Source of the DNA: Larimichthys crocea | Lineage: Eukaryota > Chordata > Actinopteri > Sciaenidae | DNA length: 64,000 bases | Assembly (NCBI RefSeq): GCF_000972845.2 | Contig: NC_040016.1 | Coordinates: forward strand, 24,976,068 to 25,040,067 | Direction of reading: 5' to 3' | Shown: positions 10,451 through 22,730 of the stretch, one piece after another | Layout of the letters: every line of letters starts with the position of its first letter | How positions within the stretch are numbered: the first letter of the stretch is position 1 | The notes under the pieces: model-generated | The model's input: the letters and a program-made list of their open reading frames with translations, nothing else | Database searches by the model: none | Told to the model about the DNA's origin: nothing | Translations under genes and position numbers: made by a program

Positions 10451-12782
10451 GGTCCACACCTGTCGGGCAGTTTGACCGTTACATGGAAATCCTGTCCGTC
10501 AAATAAAAGTCCTGCTTCCTTTAACTGCCCGCGAGCGCCTCAGATTAGATTCGTTTTAATAGTGCCAACCGAAAAGAGGCCGACGCTGCGAGTCATTCAT
10601 TCATTCAGCCTGCAGGGTGTGTTTTTCAGAAATGAATTAATGACTGAGTCAGTCTGACTTTCAGAGAAGCTTTTGTTGTTTCAGGAACCTGTTTTTAAAC
10701 CCGAGAGACAGAAAGACTGAATTTACATTTTGTTGCCAACCTAAAGACTACAAAGACCACGCGTATAGATTGTTTCCTTGTCTCTGACAGTCCACAGGAA
10801 ACACACCAACAATACAGCAACACAAACTGTGACCTGCTGCTAGACGGCAGATGCTGGTTCTTGTGTGTTATGTGGTTAAAAAGAGTTTTGGACAGAGGGA
10901 ACTGGAGGTGACTGCACTTTATAAAATGGGTGACATCGGTCAGCGTCATCATAAATATCAAACCTGGTCCAGGTCGATCCGTCGCCATGCCGTCGTGCGT
11001 AGACGCGTGCCGGCTTCAGAGTTTTCCGGGCGGCTGTGCCGATCTACGTTTGTGGTAACTCATCTGCTGACACTTTTGTGGCTCCATCTGCTTCTTAATT
11101 ATTTTATCCTGTGCAATTATCCTGTGCAATCCAACATCTGCGCGCTTATGCAATTGACAGAGCAGTATTTTATGTGTGTATAGTAGTTTGTGTCTTCACT
11201 CTCTGGATGCTCTTCTTACACCCGGTCATGAACTGTGAGATGTTCCAGCTGTCACGACTATAACAGGCAATTATTTCACAAAAACAATCAATCAAATTGG
11301 TTTTAACATTTGATAAGTGATATGTTACCTACTGGCTAATCTAAAAATGAACACAGAGGTACATGTGGGTGGAGCTGTAACTTAAAGCTTTAATATAATT
11401 TGAACAGGTGAATTTGAAAAGGTGTCGTGCCTGCATGGACGACACTCCAAATGTAACAAGAACAAATAAAACAGCGTACACGTGAAACCAGATGACAAAC
11501 ACATCGTGTTTACCCATTTTATTTATTACTCAAGAACTGAGTTGAGACTCTTGCGGGTGATTTTCCACAGCTATAAAGTTTATCTTATCTTCTATAATTG
11601 TCAATAACTTCCCTGTGAGTTTGTTTTTATACTGTAATTTGACCAAATAAGGAGTTCCTCCTCCTCCTCCTCCTCAGGTGGGAACATGAAGTAAATGATT
11701 AACTGGCAGCAGCGCTGACAGTGCCATGAATGAACAGGGCGGGTGTGGATCAACATTATAAAACTCCGCCGGCATTAACCGACTTATCGCAGGTAATCAT
11801 TTATCGCTGTGGTATTTACAGCTTAGAGTTTCTTCATATTTAAAGGACGACTCATTCGGCTAACAAGAACCGGAAATCCTGCTCGTTTTTCAAAGCAGGT
11901 GACAAATAAAAGCGACCTTGGGACACGGCTCGTTCTTATTAATGAATTACTCATCATCTCTACATTAGAGTGTAATGATGTGTTTCTACAGTGCAGTGTT
12001 TTGTTTACATGCTACTGTTCCTTAAAAAGTATTTGCTCGACAACAAAACCAGGTGAGAATAAACACGTGCACGCTTCCTCCTTCTCCTTTTCAAACATCT
12101 AAGATTTTGTGTTGCTCAAGAGTTTTCTCTTTCTTTCAGAAACTCAAATTCAAACTCGCGTGCTTTAGTAGTTTAGTTTAGAAATACACAGTATAACGTG
12201 GCTGCTGAAATAAATATTGGAAAAAGGGACGTGGCGTTCGCTGTTGCCACCGCGGGTTCTTACAGACAGGTGACTTTGGTTTAAGTGTTTTTATTATCAC
12301 CGGTACAGACACAGGTGTGTTAAAAAGCGGAGAGTGATTCTCTGACTGGACGCAGGTGTGTCAGTCACTGTCACCTGACACTGCGTTTCACTATTAACCT
12401 GATTCCAAATAAATAAATAATAAATACAAAACTGAGGAGAAGGTATTCAAATTAATAAACTTTGTTCTTCACCAAATTATGGCGTCATTGCACTTCATTG
12501 CATCAGTTAAGCTTCAGTAAGCCGACAGTGGAAGGTCATTTATTTATAGATTGATACGGACTCTGCTGTGTTTTCACAGACAGAACAAACGTGGACCGCT
12601 TCCTCCGATATGAAGGTGAACGTGTTTCTATGACGACGCTCTGTCAGAGGTTAAAGTGTCTCGTGCTCAGCTGATGCTGAAGGACTGCAGTAATGACTTC
12701 TTCTGAGTATTGTTGTTCAATCATGAGTCCTTCAGATTACGGCTCAGTGAAACTTTTTGATAAGACTTTCCTGGGAAATGAT
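10451..12782. other. Intergenic, no gene recognised
   Basis: A perfect tandem pair of a 13-bp unit (TTATCCTGTGCAA) lies near 11103-11128, a (CCT)n run at 11656-11675, and a short R255-like fragment at 11376-11412. Frames at 10695-11183 have no known motif. Confidence 0.5.

Positions 12783-12811
<29 letters not shown>
12783..12811. repeat. (CA)n microsatellite
   Basis: About 29 bp of pure CA. Confidence 0.95.
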
Positions 12812-12813
<2 letters not shown>

Positions 12814-14139
12814 TGAGCTTCATTATGTAAAGGTGTGAAACATTAACAGCTGCTATTGTCAGCCAGAGGTAGCTGGGAGGTTATGCTGCTGCTTTTCTTA
12901 AGGCTCCTCTCGGTTTGAGGACTAATCTTTATTGATCTAAGGAAAGTCGAGCGGGCGCGCTGACGTTTCTCAGCCACGCCTTCCATTCATCTGTGTCACA
13001 TTCACACTGTGGGAGCTGTGGCTTTCAACGCCTCGCTCAGGGGCAGAGCTGTGAGAGGGAGAAATCACAGTTACAAAGTTTACTCAGATTACAAAATGTA
13101 TAAACAGGAGGAGCCTTTATCGTATATATGTCACTGCTGGTAGATAAGATAAGAGATTATAGATTTACATCCACGTGGGTAGAAAGTGTTTGAACTTCAG
13201 ACAGAGAACTTTTAGTCCCAGAAACTTTTCTAGAAACTAACATCAGAGTTTGGGTTTCCATCACTGTCTGACCCCTAAAATACTCTGCATGCCGATACGT
13301 TTCAATGTTAGTCAGTGTGTCAGCTCTCATAGTCTCTGGTTCCGCTGCGTCACGGCTCCGGAACGACTGCGGCGTCCGCAACACATACGCAGAGCTTCGA
13401 TTGTTCACGGACGCCGGAGCACGGAGCATAAATTCAGCTCAGAGCAAATTGTGCGGGGAAGGAAATCAGCTACAAAATACAAAATAAAAACATGGTTGAT
13501 TTTCAAAATAAAATACTTTGAGTTTCATTACAAGAACACGTCATGATGGGCGGGGCCGACCTGAAGTCAACAGGTGAGGGGTTTTCAGGTGTAATCATTG
13601 ATGACACCTCACATCCTTTTTATAAGGACACCAGAAAAAAGATGCGGCATGGAATGTCATCGCAGGAGTCAGAGAGACTACAGCCGGAAATATCGCAAGA
13701 TTATACGTGAATTCACAAGATCTCATGACGCTTGGTGTCCGGCGGAGACGCAGCTGAGCGCATCACAAACGGATTATGTGTGAGTTGGAGGATGGCGGAG
13801 TACGCAGTCGTTCCGCATGCAGTGTATTTTCGGGGTAAGACGTCTCTACGTCTGTCACTGTAGCTCTACGTGGACGCGTTGAAGCACAATGATGGTGGCT
13901 GAAATAAAATACTGCATGTACTCGACCTATTAGTAGTATACTGTGTGTACTATGTACTTCTTCGCATAGTGTGCTAACTTTTAGGAGGGTAGTGTTGTCT
14001 CATTTCGAGTTTGGCCATTGTGCATCTTACTAGAAATGACGAACGCAACATTTTAATATCAACAAAAAGATTATACAGTAATGAGAACATATTTATACAT
14101 CTTATATTCAATTTCTGACACACTGAACTTTTTTTTTAA
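12812..14139. other. Intergenic with a CpG-containing block
   Basis: 13330-13425 and 13640-13800 are CpG-richer than their surroundings (for example CTGCGTCACGGCTCCGGAAC). The style recalls the GC-rich halves of dispersed repeats at 22.5 and 29.5 kb rather than a promoter. No gene follows in either direction. Confidence 0.45.
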
Positions 14140-14375
14140 AAATGTTTTCTTCCAAATATCACACTCAAAGGTTAAGCAGTTAGAAAAACTCATCTAAACA
14201 TAAGGTCCAGCTCAGTTAATCCCAAATGGATGATGGATGATGGATGATGGATGGTTTGTTCTCTACACCAAACTGGAAAACAAACAAACATTCCTTTAGG
14301 CAATGGGACAAAGTACAGGAAAGTAAGTTCAAAGGCATGTCCACATACTTTTGGCCATGTGTGTTGTATGTCTTT
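14140..14375. mobile_element. Tc1-like element end fragment
   Basis: CATGTCCACATACTTTTGGCCATGTGT at 14336-14362 matches the terminal inverted repeat of fish Tc1-like elements (consensus ATATGGCCAAAAGTATGTGGACA read inward). Only one end is recognisable. A (GGAT)n run at 14227-14252 interrupts it. Confidence 0.55.
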
Positions 14376-14660
14376 GCAGCCTCCTCTCAGGATCACTTTG
14401 AATTATCAGATACATATTTGTGTTTATGTGAGCCATCACTGTGACTAATCCTCATAACGGAGAGTTAAACTGACTCACGCCGCTCAAAGCTCTTCACTTT
14501 CTCCTTGTGGTTGACCGTCGCCCGTCCGAGCGTTCGGGATCCTGCTCTGCTTGTAAAGTGTGTGTCGGTTGTGGTTTGTGGTTCTTCTCTGAGTCACAGA
14601 GGAAAGCTGCGAGTTCAGTGGGATTATCAGCAGTGAAGGACTGGTTTCACTCTGACTATC

Positions 14661-14663
<3 letters not shown>
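14376..14663. other. No gene recognised
   Basis: Short intergenic stretch with nothing recognisable. Confidence 0.4.

Positions 14664-14699
<36 letters not shown>
14664..14699. repeat. (TG)n microsatellite
   Basis: About 36 bp of pure TG. Confidence 0.96.
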
Positions 14700-14700
<1 letters not shown>

Positions 14701-14879
14701 CTGGTTTCAGTATGACTGTGTGTGATTTGTGAATGAATGACACACACTGTTGGCAGTTTGTGCACGACTTCCACTGCCTGGCTTCATGTCAACTATTAAC
14801 AGTAAGGAATTATTATCGTCCTACTTTGACTGCGGATGAAAGCTCGGGCGCCGGCGGTGAAGAAGCTGGAGATTACGAC

Positions 14880-15745
14880 AGTTTGATGATGATCCAGCTC
14901 ATTAAACGGACGCGAAACCTCCGAGCTGTCCAAAGAATTTTCTCCCTAAATGGAACCCAGACTGAGCAAGTTGCACATTATAAATATCTGGGAATTTGCT
15001 TTCTTTTAAAACACATGACTGAGCTCACAAAGAAGGTAAACATGAAGCTGGGTGCCTTATATAGAATCAGGTGTTGCCTTTCTTTTAAGAGCATTGTGGA
15101 AACAACCATTTTATTAAATTTTAGATTATGGAGATATCATTTACATGCATGCATCTCCATCTACTCTGAAAGCTCTTGACACAGTTTACCATAGTGCTAT
15201 ACGTTTTATTACTGGTGATCCTCTTAGAACTCATCACTGTAAACTATATGAGAGTGTAGGATGGTCCTGTCTCCATGAGAGGAGGGAAACACATCGCCTC
15301 CTTTTTATTTACAGAGCACTACAAGGCAAATTACCATCATACCTCACTTCTCTTTTAAATTTTAGACACCGCACATACAGCACAAGGTCACAAGGTTTTA
15401 TAACACGAGAAACACCCCAAATAAGATCAGAGGCTGGAAAATCAGCTTTTCAGTTTTATGCACCTACTAAATGGAACCATCTGCAAGAGACACTGACATT
15501 AGACAAACTTGTGTCTGTAAAGCGTTTTAAAGTTTTAATACATGGTATGGGAAATATACAGTGTTCTTGCTTTAACTGATTTAATTTTACCTGATCTAGC
15601 TTTAAACTGTGTTTTAACTTGATCTTGTGTTAACCGTTTGGGCTATTTATTGTATATTATTTATGTTTGTTGTGATCAGTGCATTGCTGTAAAAGAGTTA
15701 TTTGCTCAGTCAAGGTTTCCCTGAATAAAGAACGGAATAAATAAA
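14880..15745 (+). pseudogene. 3' end of an L2/CR1-type LINE reverse-transcriptase gene, frameshifted
   Basis: The first frame (14880 to about 15120) contains IFSLNGTQTEQVAHYKYLGI and LTKKVNMKLGALYRIR, matching the region after the catalytic core of fish L2/CR1-type LINE polymerases. The second frame (about 15120-15579) continues with LDYGDIIYMHA, LDTVYHSAIRFITGD, THHCKLYESVGW and FYAPTKWNHLQ, the typical C-terminal domain. A single frameshift near 15115-15125 separates them, and the 5' part, including the endonuclease and catalytic residues, is missing. This is the usual 5'-truncated LINE insertion. The 3' UTR ends in an AATAAATAAAAAGATAAAAT tail near 15735-15750. It cannot mobilise itself. 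The exact clade is not certain. Confidence 0.85.
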
Positions 15746-16299
15746 AAGATAAAATAAACAATCACTAAAAAATGTGTATTTATCTTCTAAGCTGTCATAA
15801 ATGAAGCCTCGTCTCCGAAACGCTTCCTGTTTGTTGTTGATGCAATAACAGATCTGATAAACGATAAAAGCACGAGACGGGTGGGACAGCGAGACAAAGA
15901 AAGTCTGCACTGCTTCAGCTCGGACAAAAGTCAAAGGTAGGCTGATATTCTGAGGTGAGCAGGTAGAAGAGGTGTGACAAAACAGAAGAATGTTAATATG
16001 TGCATTATCTTATTCATAGATTCATTTTAGTGCCGAGGATGTTTGTATGTTTCTGTATTTTGCAGGCATGTTAATCATTTAATGATACCACACACATAAT
16101 TCAGCAGCAGAGTGTCTGAGTTTGATTTTACAGGATTCACAGTGACTGATCTGCAGATGTGATTAAGTGGAGTCGATGCTGATCAGCAGTTAAAGTTTAT
16201 TTTTTTTATTGCTGAGAGTCGTGTGTTTGAGAGAGCGACACTTCACTGCTGCATTTTATCTGCATGTTGCATTCGATGCTGTGTGGAAATATGATTTTT
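15746..16299. other. No gene recognised
   Basis: Non-coding, AT-rich; nothing identified. Confidence 0.5.
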
Positions 16300-16660
16300 G
16301 TCAGGTCTGGACGGGAAGGAGGACTCAGGTGCAGAGAGGCGAAGGTGTAAGCCAGATTTATTTAACAAAAAAAAACAAACAGGGAAACAAAAAACACTCC
16401 AATGTGGAGGTGAAAAGGAAAGATGAAGAAACAGGAAAGCTCTGGAAAAACAGTGGACGTGGTCGATAGGGCGAAGGACGAAAACACTTTGGCACAGGAC
16501 AAAGGGAGACACAGAACCTATAGAGACACACACAGATGGGGAACAGGTGGAGACAATCAGGGATCATGGTGACAGGTGACACACGAGGGAAGGGCAGGTG
16601 ACCTGAAACGAGAGGGCAGGTGAATTTCACAATAAAACACAAGACAAAAACAAGAAGACA
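16300..16660. repeat. A-rich dispersed repeat, second copy
   Basis: Same layout as 6225-7170 without the hAT insertion: CAGGTGCAGAGAGGCGAAGG, a TTTATTTAACA block, an A-rich purine-biased centre, then CAGGTGGAGACAATCAGGGA and a CAGGTG-rich right half ending in AATAAAACACAAGACAAAAA. Frames on both strands here are not genes. Confidence 0.55.
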
Positions 16661-16910
16661 ATTTTTAGGATATCCTGTTTATGTTTTGTAATATGTCTAT
16701 TTAGTAAAGCAGCTGTCACAACCTTTGTCTTTCTCGAGAGCGTTACAGGAGCAACAGGAAAACACAAACCAGCAGACAGTAACATAATTCAATCATTTAT
16801 TCTAAATTAATTAATAATTCAGTCGATTTTTTATTATTTTGGTTCGTTCAGTTTGAATTTTTTTCCACTTCAAGTTATTCTAAATTCTTTTCTGTGTATT
16901 TGAGTTTAAT
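16661..16910. other. No gene recognised
   Basis: AT-rich intergenic sequence. Confidence 0.4.
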
Positions 16911-17140
16911 CCTGCATAACTTTAAGCCTTAATATAATGTGAACAGGTGAGTTGTATATAAATTCACCCTCAGTACAGTTGTCATGAACGGGGAAATTAG
17001 CTACAGAGACCAAAACTGTTTTTTGTACCAGGCTGTAAACATGTTTATTTCTGCTGTGAAGTTGGACATTTGGACATGGGGACTTATGGAGACTGACTCA
17101 CTTCTGGAGCCAGCCTCAGGTGGACGTTAGAGGAACTGCA
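16911..17140 (-). repeat. R255 dispersed repeat, copy 3
   Basis: Reverse-orientation copy, nearly identical to copy 2 from CTGCATAACTTTAAGCC to TGGACGTTAGAGGAACTG. The few differences include the TTC noted for copy 2, so this family is comparatively young. Confidence 0.92.
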
Positions 17141-17286
17141 GCTTGTTGGTACTCAGCCATGTCACGTGTGTAAATATAGACCTGACATGACCTTTACAAC
17201 ACGCGGCTGAACAGTGGAATCGGTCCTGATGAACATCTTCCTGCTTCCAGAGAACACGCGGTTAAAAGTTTCCTTTTTCCTGTGTC

Positions 17287-17336
17287 CACACACACACACA
17301 CACACGCACACGCACACACACACACACACACACACA
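17287..17336. repeat. (CA)n microsatellite with CG interruptions
   Basis: About 50 bp of CA with two G substitutions (ACGCACACGC). Confidence 0.96.
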
Positions 17337-17737
17337 ATGCAGTGTGTTTTCTTTTTGTCTCTGATCGCCCCTCCTTCTCTCTCTGGCCTGTGTCCACACA
17401 TGTCCGGTTCCTCTCTGTTACCCACGCTGATGATTATTTTCATGATTAATCTGCCAATTAATTCTTTGTTTGTCTCAAACAAAACATCAGGAAACATCAT
17501 CAAGGCGTCTCTCAGGCGACCATTCACCGTTAATTCAAGACGCTGCGTCCAGGTTACTAACGAGGTCCAAGAAACGAGGCTGCACCTTCTCTGGCATCCT
17601 TCAACATGACGTCATCAACTTCTGTGTTTAAAAAATCGGATTTTTACTTGTGAGATAAAAATTTGGAGATGATGCTTCGGCTGAGACATTTATATTACAC
17701 TCTACTTATATTACTTATATTACCATCCACAGAGTGA

Positions 17738-17830
17738 AGATAACCTTAATAATAATAATAATGACTTTATTTATATGTCACCTTTGAAAAACAGAGTTTT
17801 ACAAAGAGCAGCAGACCCAACAGAAGGCCA
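17738..17830 (+). repeat. Retroelement-tail-like sequence with (AAT)n
   Basis: (AAT)n followed by GACTTTATTTATATGTCACC and TTTGAAAAACAGAGTTTTAC. This resembles the widespread vertebrate AATAATAAACTTTATTTATA-type repeat end; the class is uncertain. Confidence 0.4.
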
Positions 17831-18538
17831 CAGCACAGGATGAGATCCTGAAAAGTCCAAAAAACATAAAAACCTAACAGAGATGAAAAGACAATCAGCA
17901 ATCAGAACGAGACGGTTCAAAGAGCTCCCGTCCACGAGACGTTGGAAAGGATGTATTGAATAATTGAAGTGATATATGGCTGAATTATAACAGGTTTAAG
18001 TGGTAAAATGAAGTTAGTGAGCTGAATCAAATGACCCGGCTCAATAAAAAGAACCGAACTTCCCATCACTAGTTAAAAATGAGTTTTAAGAAGTGATGTC
18101 AAAGAGTCGTTTCTCCTTCATTGACACGACTGTGGACAGACGTGGTTGGGCATGTCCTGGCATGTCCTCTGGTGGTCTGTGTCCCCCCGTCCCTCCTGCT
18201 GTGAGAGAACATTTCATATGCACGATCCCGACGTTGAAATGACAAAGCTCTGCAGCATCAGGAAGGTTCGTGTGATGTTTCAGCAGAGAAGATGTTTCTG
18301 ACAGAAGATCTCTGAGACGAGGAGGCGTGTTACAGACTGCAGAGCGTCTGATGCTCCTCATCAGCTTCACTCTGTCTGACACCTGAAACAAACCATCAGT
18401 GTGATTTCTCTTTCTTTTCTTTTTTTGATCATGGCGCTCTCAGTTCATTTACAATACGCTCGTGCTGCCACAAAAGTGTTGCTGTTTCAGGTCTGCTGGA
18501 TGCTGCTGACTCTGAAATTCCACCGAGCCGCCACACAG

Positions 18539-18540
<2 letters not shown>
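17831..18540. other. No gene recognised
   Basis: The minus-strand frame at 18086-18391 (101 codons) has no recognisable domain and no support as a gene. Confidence 0.5.

Positions 18541-18603
<63 letters not shown>
18541..18603. repeat. (GT)n microsatellite
   Basis: About 63 bp of pure GT. Confidence 0.97.
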
Positions 18604-18605
<2 letters not shown>

Positions 18606-18974
18606 ACAGAGTTAGGTATAGATGGTGTTTGTTGCTGCTTGTATCTTTTATTCACCTGAATGTGTGTGTATGTGTACTGCATGTGTTACTCTGTGTGTGT
18701 GTTTGTGACATTCATACAATGACTGATGTGCAGACGCTCCATCATCCTGTTTGTGACTTTATTTAAATATAAATATAAATATATTCTGTAGTGAATAAAG
18801 TTAAAAACTATACTCGGTGTAAATATTAGTTTTCCTATATAAAAGATTTATATAATATGAGCAAACCGAACACATTTAGGTGTTTCAGAGTGTTCTGTGT
18901 GGTCATTGAATTCCTGGAATATCATGGAAGTTTTGTTTTTTTTTAATTTCCAGGTGAGGAAAATTAAGGACATA

Positions 18975-19030
18975 TTCCATGCTGGTAAAGTAAATTTCCC
19001 GTGGTGGGATGAATAAAGAATATCTAATGC
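18975..19030 (+). repeat. Possible LINE/SINE 3' tail
   Basis: AAATTTCCCGTGGTGGGATG followed by AATAAAGAATATCT resembles the common fish retroelement 3' end (TTTCCC-GGGATNAATAAAGTAT). Only the tail is recognisable. Confidence 0.45.
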
Positions 19031-21804
19031 TGGAGGAGCCCGAGGTCTGAGCCCATCACACTCTGAACCCAAATAAAACATGAAAAACATTAATGAGGAT
19101 AAAAAGAAATAAATATCAGGAAGAGTAATCAATAAACATGTCATTTAATTTGTGATTAATAAAGTTTTTAAATATTTTATCTCATTAAATAACACTAATA
19201 AAAGCATGTTAGCATTAATTAAATATATATTTTTTTATTTTAGTTTGAGGTAGACACAATTGAAATATTATGAACCACATGACCTCCCCTCTGTCCCGCA
19301 GAGACATGGATGGACGGATGAATAGATGGGTAGATAGATCGATGCTTTATTAATGAATTAATCTGCAGCCTCTTCACATAAAAACATAAAATAAGAAACT
19401 CGGTCAGAGGATATGAAATAAGAAAAACAGACAAAATAAAATGTTTAAATATGAAACAAAACATAAGAAAACAACAACAGAACCATAACATCAACTCTCA
19501 TATGTACTGAATATTATTAATACACTGCAGTTACAGTAATAAACTGTAATGCACATTAGTACAAGACAAACAGACATAAAATGATATAATGGAGGAACAC
19601 GTCCACAGTTACAGTTACAGTTACATTCTTTAGTTACTACCTGTGATGCTGTGTCTGGATGGATGGACAGTAAAAGTCAACGCTGACATTAAATGAACAC
19701 AGTTGAAACATTCTGTTCTACCTGCATGTGTCCTCTCCTCCGTCATGCCTCTGAATCGAGCTGTTACAACTCGTCCTGCGCATTCTTTGAATTATTTTCA
19801 CACTGAAAAACGACATGAGGAAGCCGGAGAGGGAGCACAGTCATCAGAGTGTCCAAGAAAAGAACAAGACGGGAGGAATAATCTGAAAATCCATAACGTG
19901 ACGTCACCGCTGCTGATTCTGAGAGACTCTTTGAACGAATGTGAAGAAATGATTTAATGCAGCTCTGTGGTACAAACACACGTTTGTCACTTCAGAGCTT
20001 TCTTCAGCCGGACGTGAAAGAATAAATATTCACATTTCTACACATGATATGATTTTCTTTATGTCAGTACACTGTGTCAGAATCATTGATAAAAACATGC
20101 AGGCAGAAGAAGGACTGCTGACTAACACCGTGTTAACACATTTCTTTTATTTCACAGCTTAACGCAGCATTTGTTGTTGGAACAGAAAGAAAAGATGAAA
20201 AGTTCTTTTGTGTTGGGAATGTTTCCACAATATTTCATGATAGTTTCCTCTGCAGTGAAGACTTCAGTCTGCAGCCACTTTTTAAATCAACTCAATTCAT
20301 TTTCTTGGTGTTAATGTATTTTATTTTCCATCCATCTGTCGTTTTTGTCACTGCTTTGTTGAAACTCTTCAAGTTTCTGCAGTCGCCGTTAGAAATTCCA
20401 GCTCGTAATCACCATGAGGAGGCTGCTTGTAATTACAGCCCGGGAAGTCTGAGCACCTACTTATTTTAACCACGATAAAACAACAATTTTAGCAATCAAC
20501 AGTTGGAGCTAACGTAAGTTTGAACCGCTGTGAAAACCTCATCAAATACAGTAATACCCAGGTGGTCTGCAGCGGTTTTATCACTGCTGGAAACTGGGTT
20601 AATGAAAACCTGAAACATGAAGACGTGTAGGAGCTGAGCACGACACCCAGCCCATCGATCCATACGTGTTCGGAAAGCTCACATCATATTTACAGTCCAT
20701 GTATCATATATTATGTCATGTGATTTCCAAACAGACACAGAAGAATGATTAGAGATGTACAGAAATGAATTACATTTCCAGACTATGATGAAATATTGTA
20801 ATAAATAAAAGCCAATAAGAACACATGGGACCCATCAAACAAGAGATTAAGACGTCTTAAAAACCAGCCAGACTAAACAGACGTCTTTACGTCATGTTCC
20901 AGAGTCGAGGACTCCTCGTGTGTTTTCACGGAGCTCCTCTGTAGACGAGGTGTCGAGCTGCAGACAGTCTGATGGACCTGCTGGTACATATCTACGAAAC
21001 GTGCGAGAAACCAGCTGAACTAATGTGTGACCTTTAGAATAAAGGAGTGATCTGTGCTCCGATGATTTGGTGAACGTTTCTAATCTTTACTCATATAAGA
21101 TATGATTTCTTTCTCATCTTGTGCTGCTCTTTATGTGTGGAATAAGGTTAAATATCTCAGTCGTGATATTGTCAGTGATTATCAGGTGATAAAGATATTT
21201 ACAGGCTCATATGAAGGTAGCTTTATTCATTTATTTAGAGCCTAACGATGGCAGGAGGCAGCTTCTTAAACTTCCACCATGGTGTCTGTAAATCTCAGCC
21301 TGCTCTGCTGTAATATGAAATCTGACATACAGACGTGTGTGTTTGTATCTGTCTGCTTCAGAGAACTGGCCGACCCCGAGTCGAGCTTTTTAACCAGAAT
21401 CAGCGTTTCCCTGAGACACGACAGTCAGGTGGAATATCTTTATTAGTCTTTCTGTGTTTCAGCACAACACTCTTTGGATCTTTGGCTCTCGTGGGAGTCT
21501 GCAGACGGCGTGACAAGGCGTGGATGACTTCCTGCTGCTGCACGCTCTTCCTGTAAAAGTGTCAGCGCTGCTGTGTAAAGCCTTTAACCTGCTGACCTCC
21601 GTCTGCATCCCTGCTCCATCCATCCCCCCGTCTGTCCAGACTCTGACCTCTCGTCCTGTGTTTCCTTCCTCTCATGCCTCCTTTGTCCTTTTCTGTACCA
21701 GCTTCCACACTTCCCTCTTTTCTCGCTCGCTTACTTCCTTGCATGTTGTCTCTTTTCCAGAGAAGTGTGTTGGCTTGCAGCAGCTGTGTGCACCATGTCT
21801 GTCA
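19031..21804. other. Intergenic, AT-rich, no gene recognised
   Basis: GGAT/TAGA simple-sequence traces lie at 19303-19342 and a TTACAG repeat at 19607-19627. Frames at 19240-19494, 19703-19979 and 21335-21846 have no recognisable domains. Confidence 0.5.
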
Positions 21805-21845
21805 GTGTGTGTGTGTGTGTGTGTATGTGTGTGTGTGTGTGTGTG
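21805..21845. repeat. (GT)n microsatellite, imperfect
   Basis: About 41 bp of GT with one A substitution. Confidence 0.95.
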
Positions 21846-21966
21846 AAACATGATCTTGCGGGCGGGAGAAACGTTTTTAAAACCCTCACGTGTATGAGTA
21901 CACTGTGTCACAGGAACTGCCAAATATGGCAGCAAGAAATCAGGCATCTGTTAGGGCGTGTGTGTT

Positions 21967-21968
<2 letters not shown>

Positions 21969-22021
<53 letters not shown>
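21969..22021. repeat. (TG)n microsatellite
   Basis: About 53 bp of pure TG, only 124 bp downstream of the previous one. Confidence 0.96.
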
Positions 22022-22023
<2 letters not shown>

Positions 22024-22204
22024 CACACAGATAAAGCAGGTCTTTCTATTCAAAGGTCATGTAGCACAAACGAGTCGCTGTTCCTCCAGGATTTAAAACT
22101 GGTTTGACTCATAATCCGTCGTCATCTTTATTTAATAAAATCAACATTCAGCCTTTGTTTATTTTCTAATAACAGGATTCATTGTTCACTCATCCGTATG
22201 TATG
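22022..22204. other. No gene recognised
   Basis: Short AT-rich spacer. Confidence 0.4.
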
Positions 22205-22505
22205 TATCAGGATTAGAAAAGACGCTGGAAGAGAAAACGAGAGAGTGACCGAGCAAGAAGCTGCCGGACAAGAGTGAATGTGGGACTTTCTTCCTGAAGT
22301 AAATCATCCCTGTCTGAGACGCCTGACCTTTAGAGGCCGGTCTTGGCGAGCCAAGAAGCTCCGAAACTTCTGGAGCAATGTTATCATAGCTTGGGGAATA
22401 CCTCCAATCTCCTCACCAAGAATACGCACACTCACAAAAAATGCTGACTCCGAAGTGGTCCAGGAACTTTCTCTGCCTAACCGGGGATTCACACCGAGGA
22501 CGTAA
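22205..22505 (+). repeat. F2 repeat fragment plus unassigned open frame
   Basis: 22220-22292 carries the F2 core (AGAGTGACCGAGCAAGAAGC, TGCCGGACAAGAGTGAATGT, GGGACT) and then diverges. The following open frame, 22278-22505 (LTFRGRSWRAKKLRNFWSNV...), runs 75 codons without a known domain. An overlapping minus-strand frame of similar length argues against coding. Confidence 0.55.
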
Positions 22506-22539
22506 GCGCCGGTTTAGCTCCGTCCTCTGCCCGGCGTCA

Positions 22540-22730
22540 GTCGCCACCGGGCACGTGGCGGCAGCGTAGCGAGCCGGTCGTATTCACGCGAGACCCCGCG
22601 ATAAACTGTGTATAAAGAAAACAACAAACAGCTGACTTTGCTTCTCTGATGTGTAGGAGATTATAAAAAGCATCTGTTCCACTTCAACAATCAGTTTCTC
22701 CTGATCGATTGACTGCTCACCTGGTGCCAC
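22540..22730 (+). repeat. Family-B dispersed repeat, copy 1
   Basis: Shares CGTATTCACGC, GATAAACTGTGTATAAAG, ACAACAAACAGCTGACTTTG, AAAAGCATCTGTT, CCACTTCAACAAT and GATCGATTGACTGCTCACCT with 29460-29757. Its left part is GC-rich (CCACCGGGCACGTGGCGGCA). No coding capacity. Confidence 0.75.

Noticed and set aside
13300..13800. CpG island of a host gene
   Set aside because: CpG enrichment is short and patchy and resembles the GC-rich heads of local dispersed repeats; no exon is adjacent.
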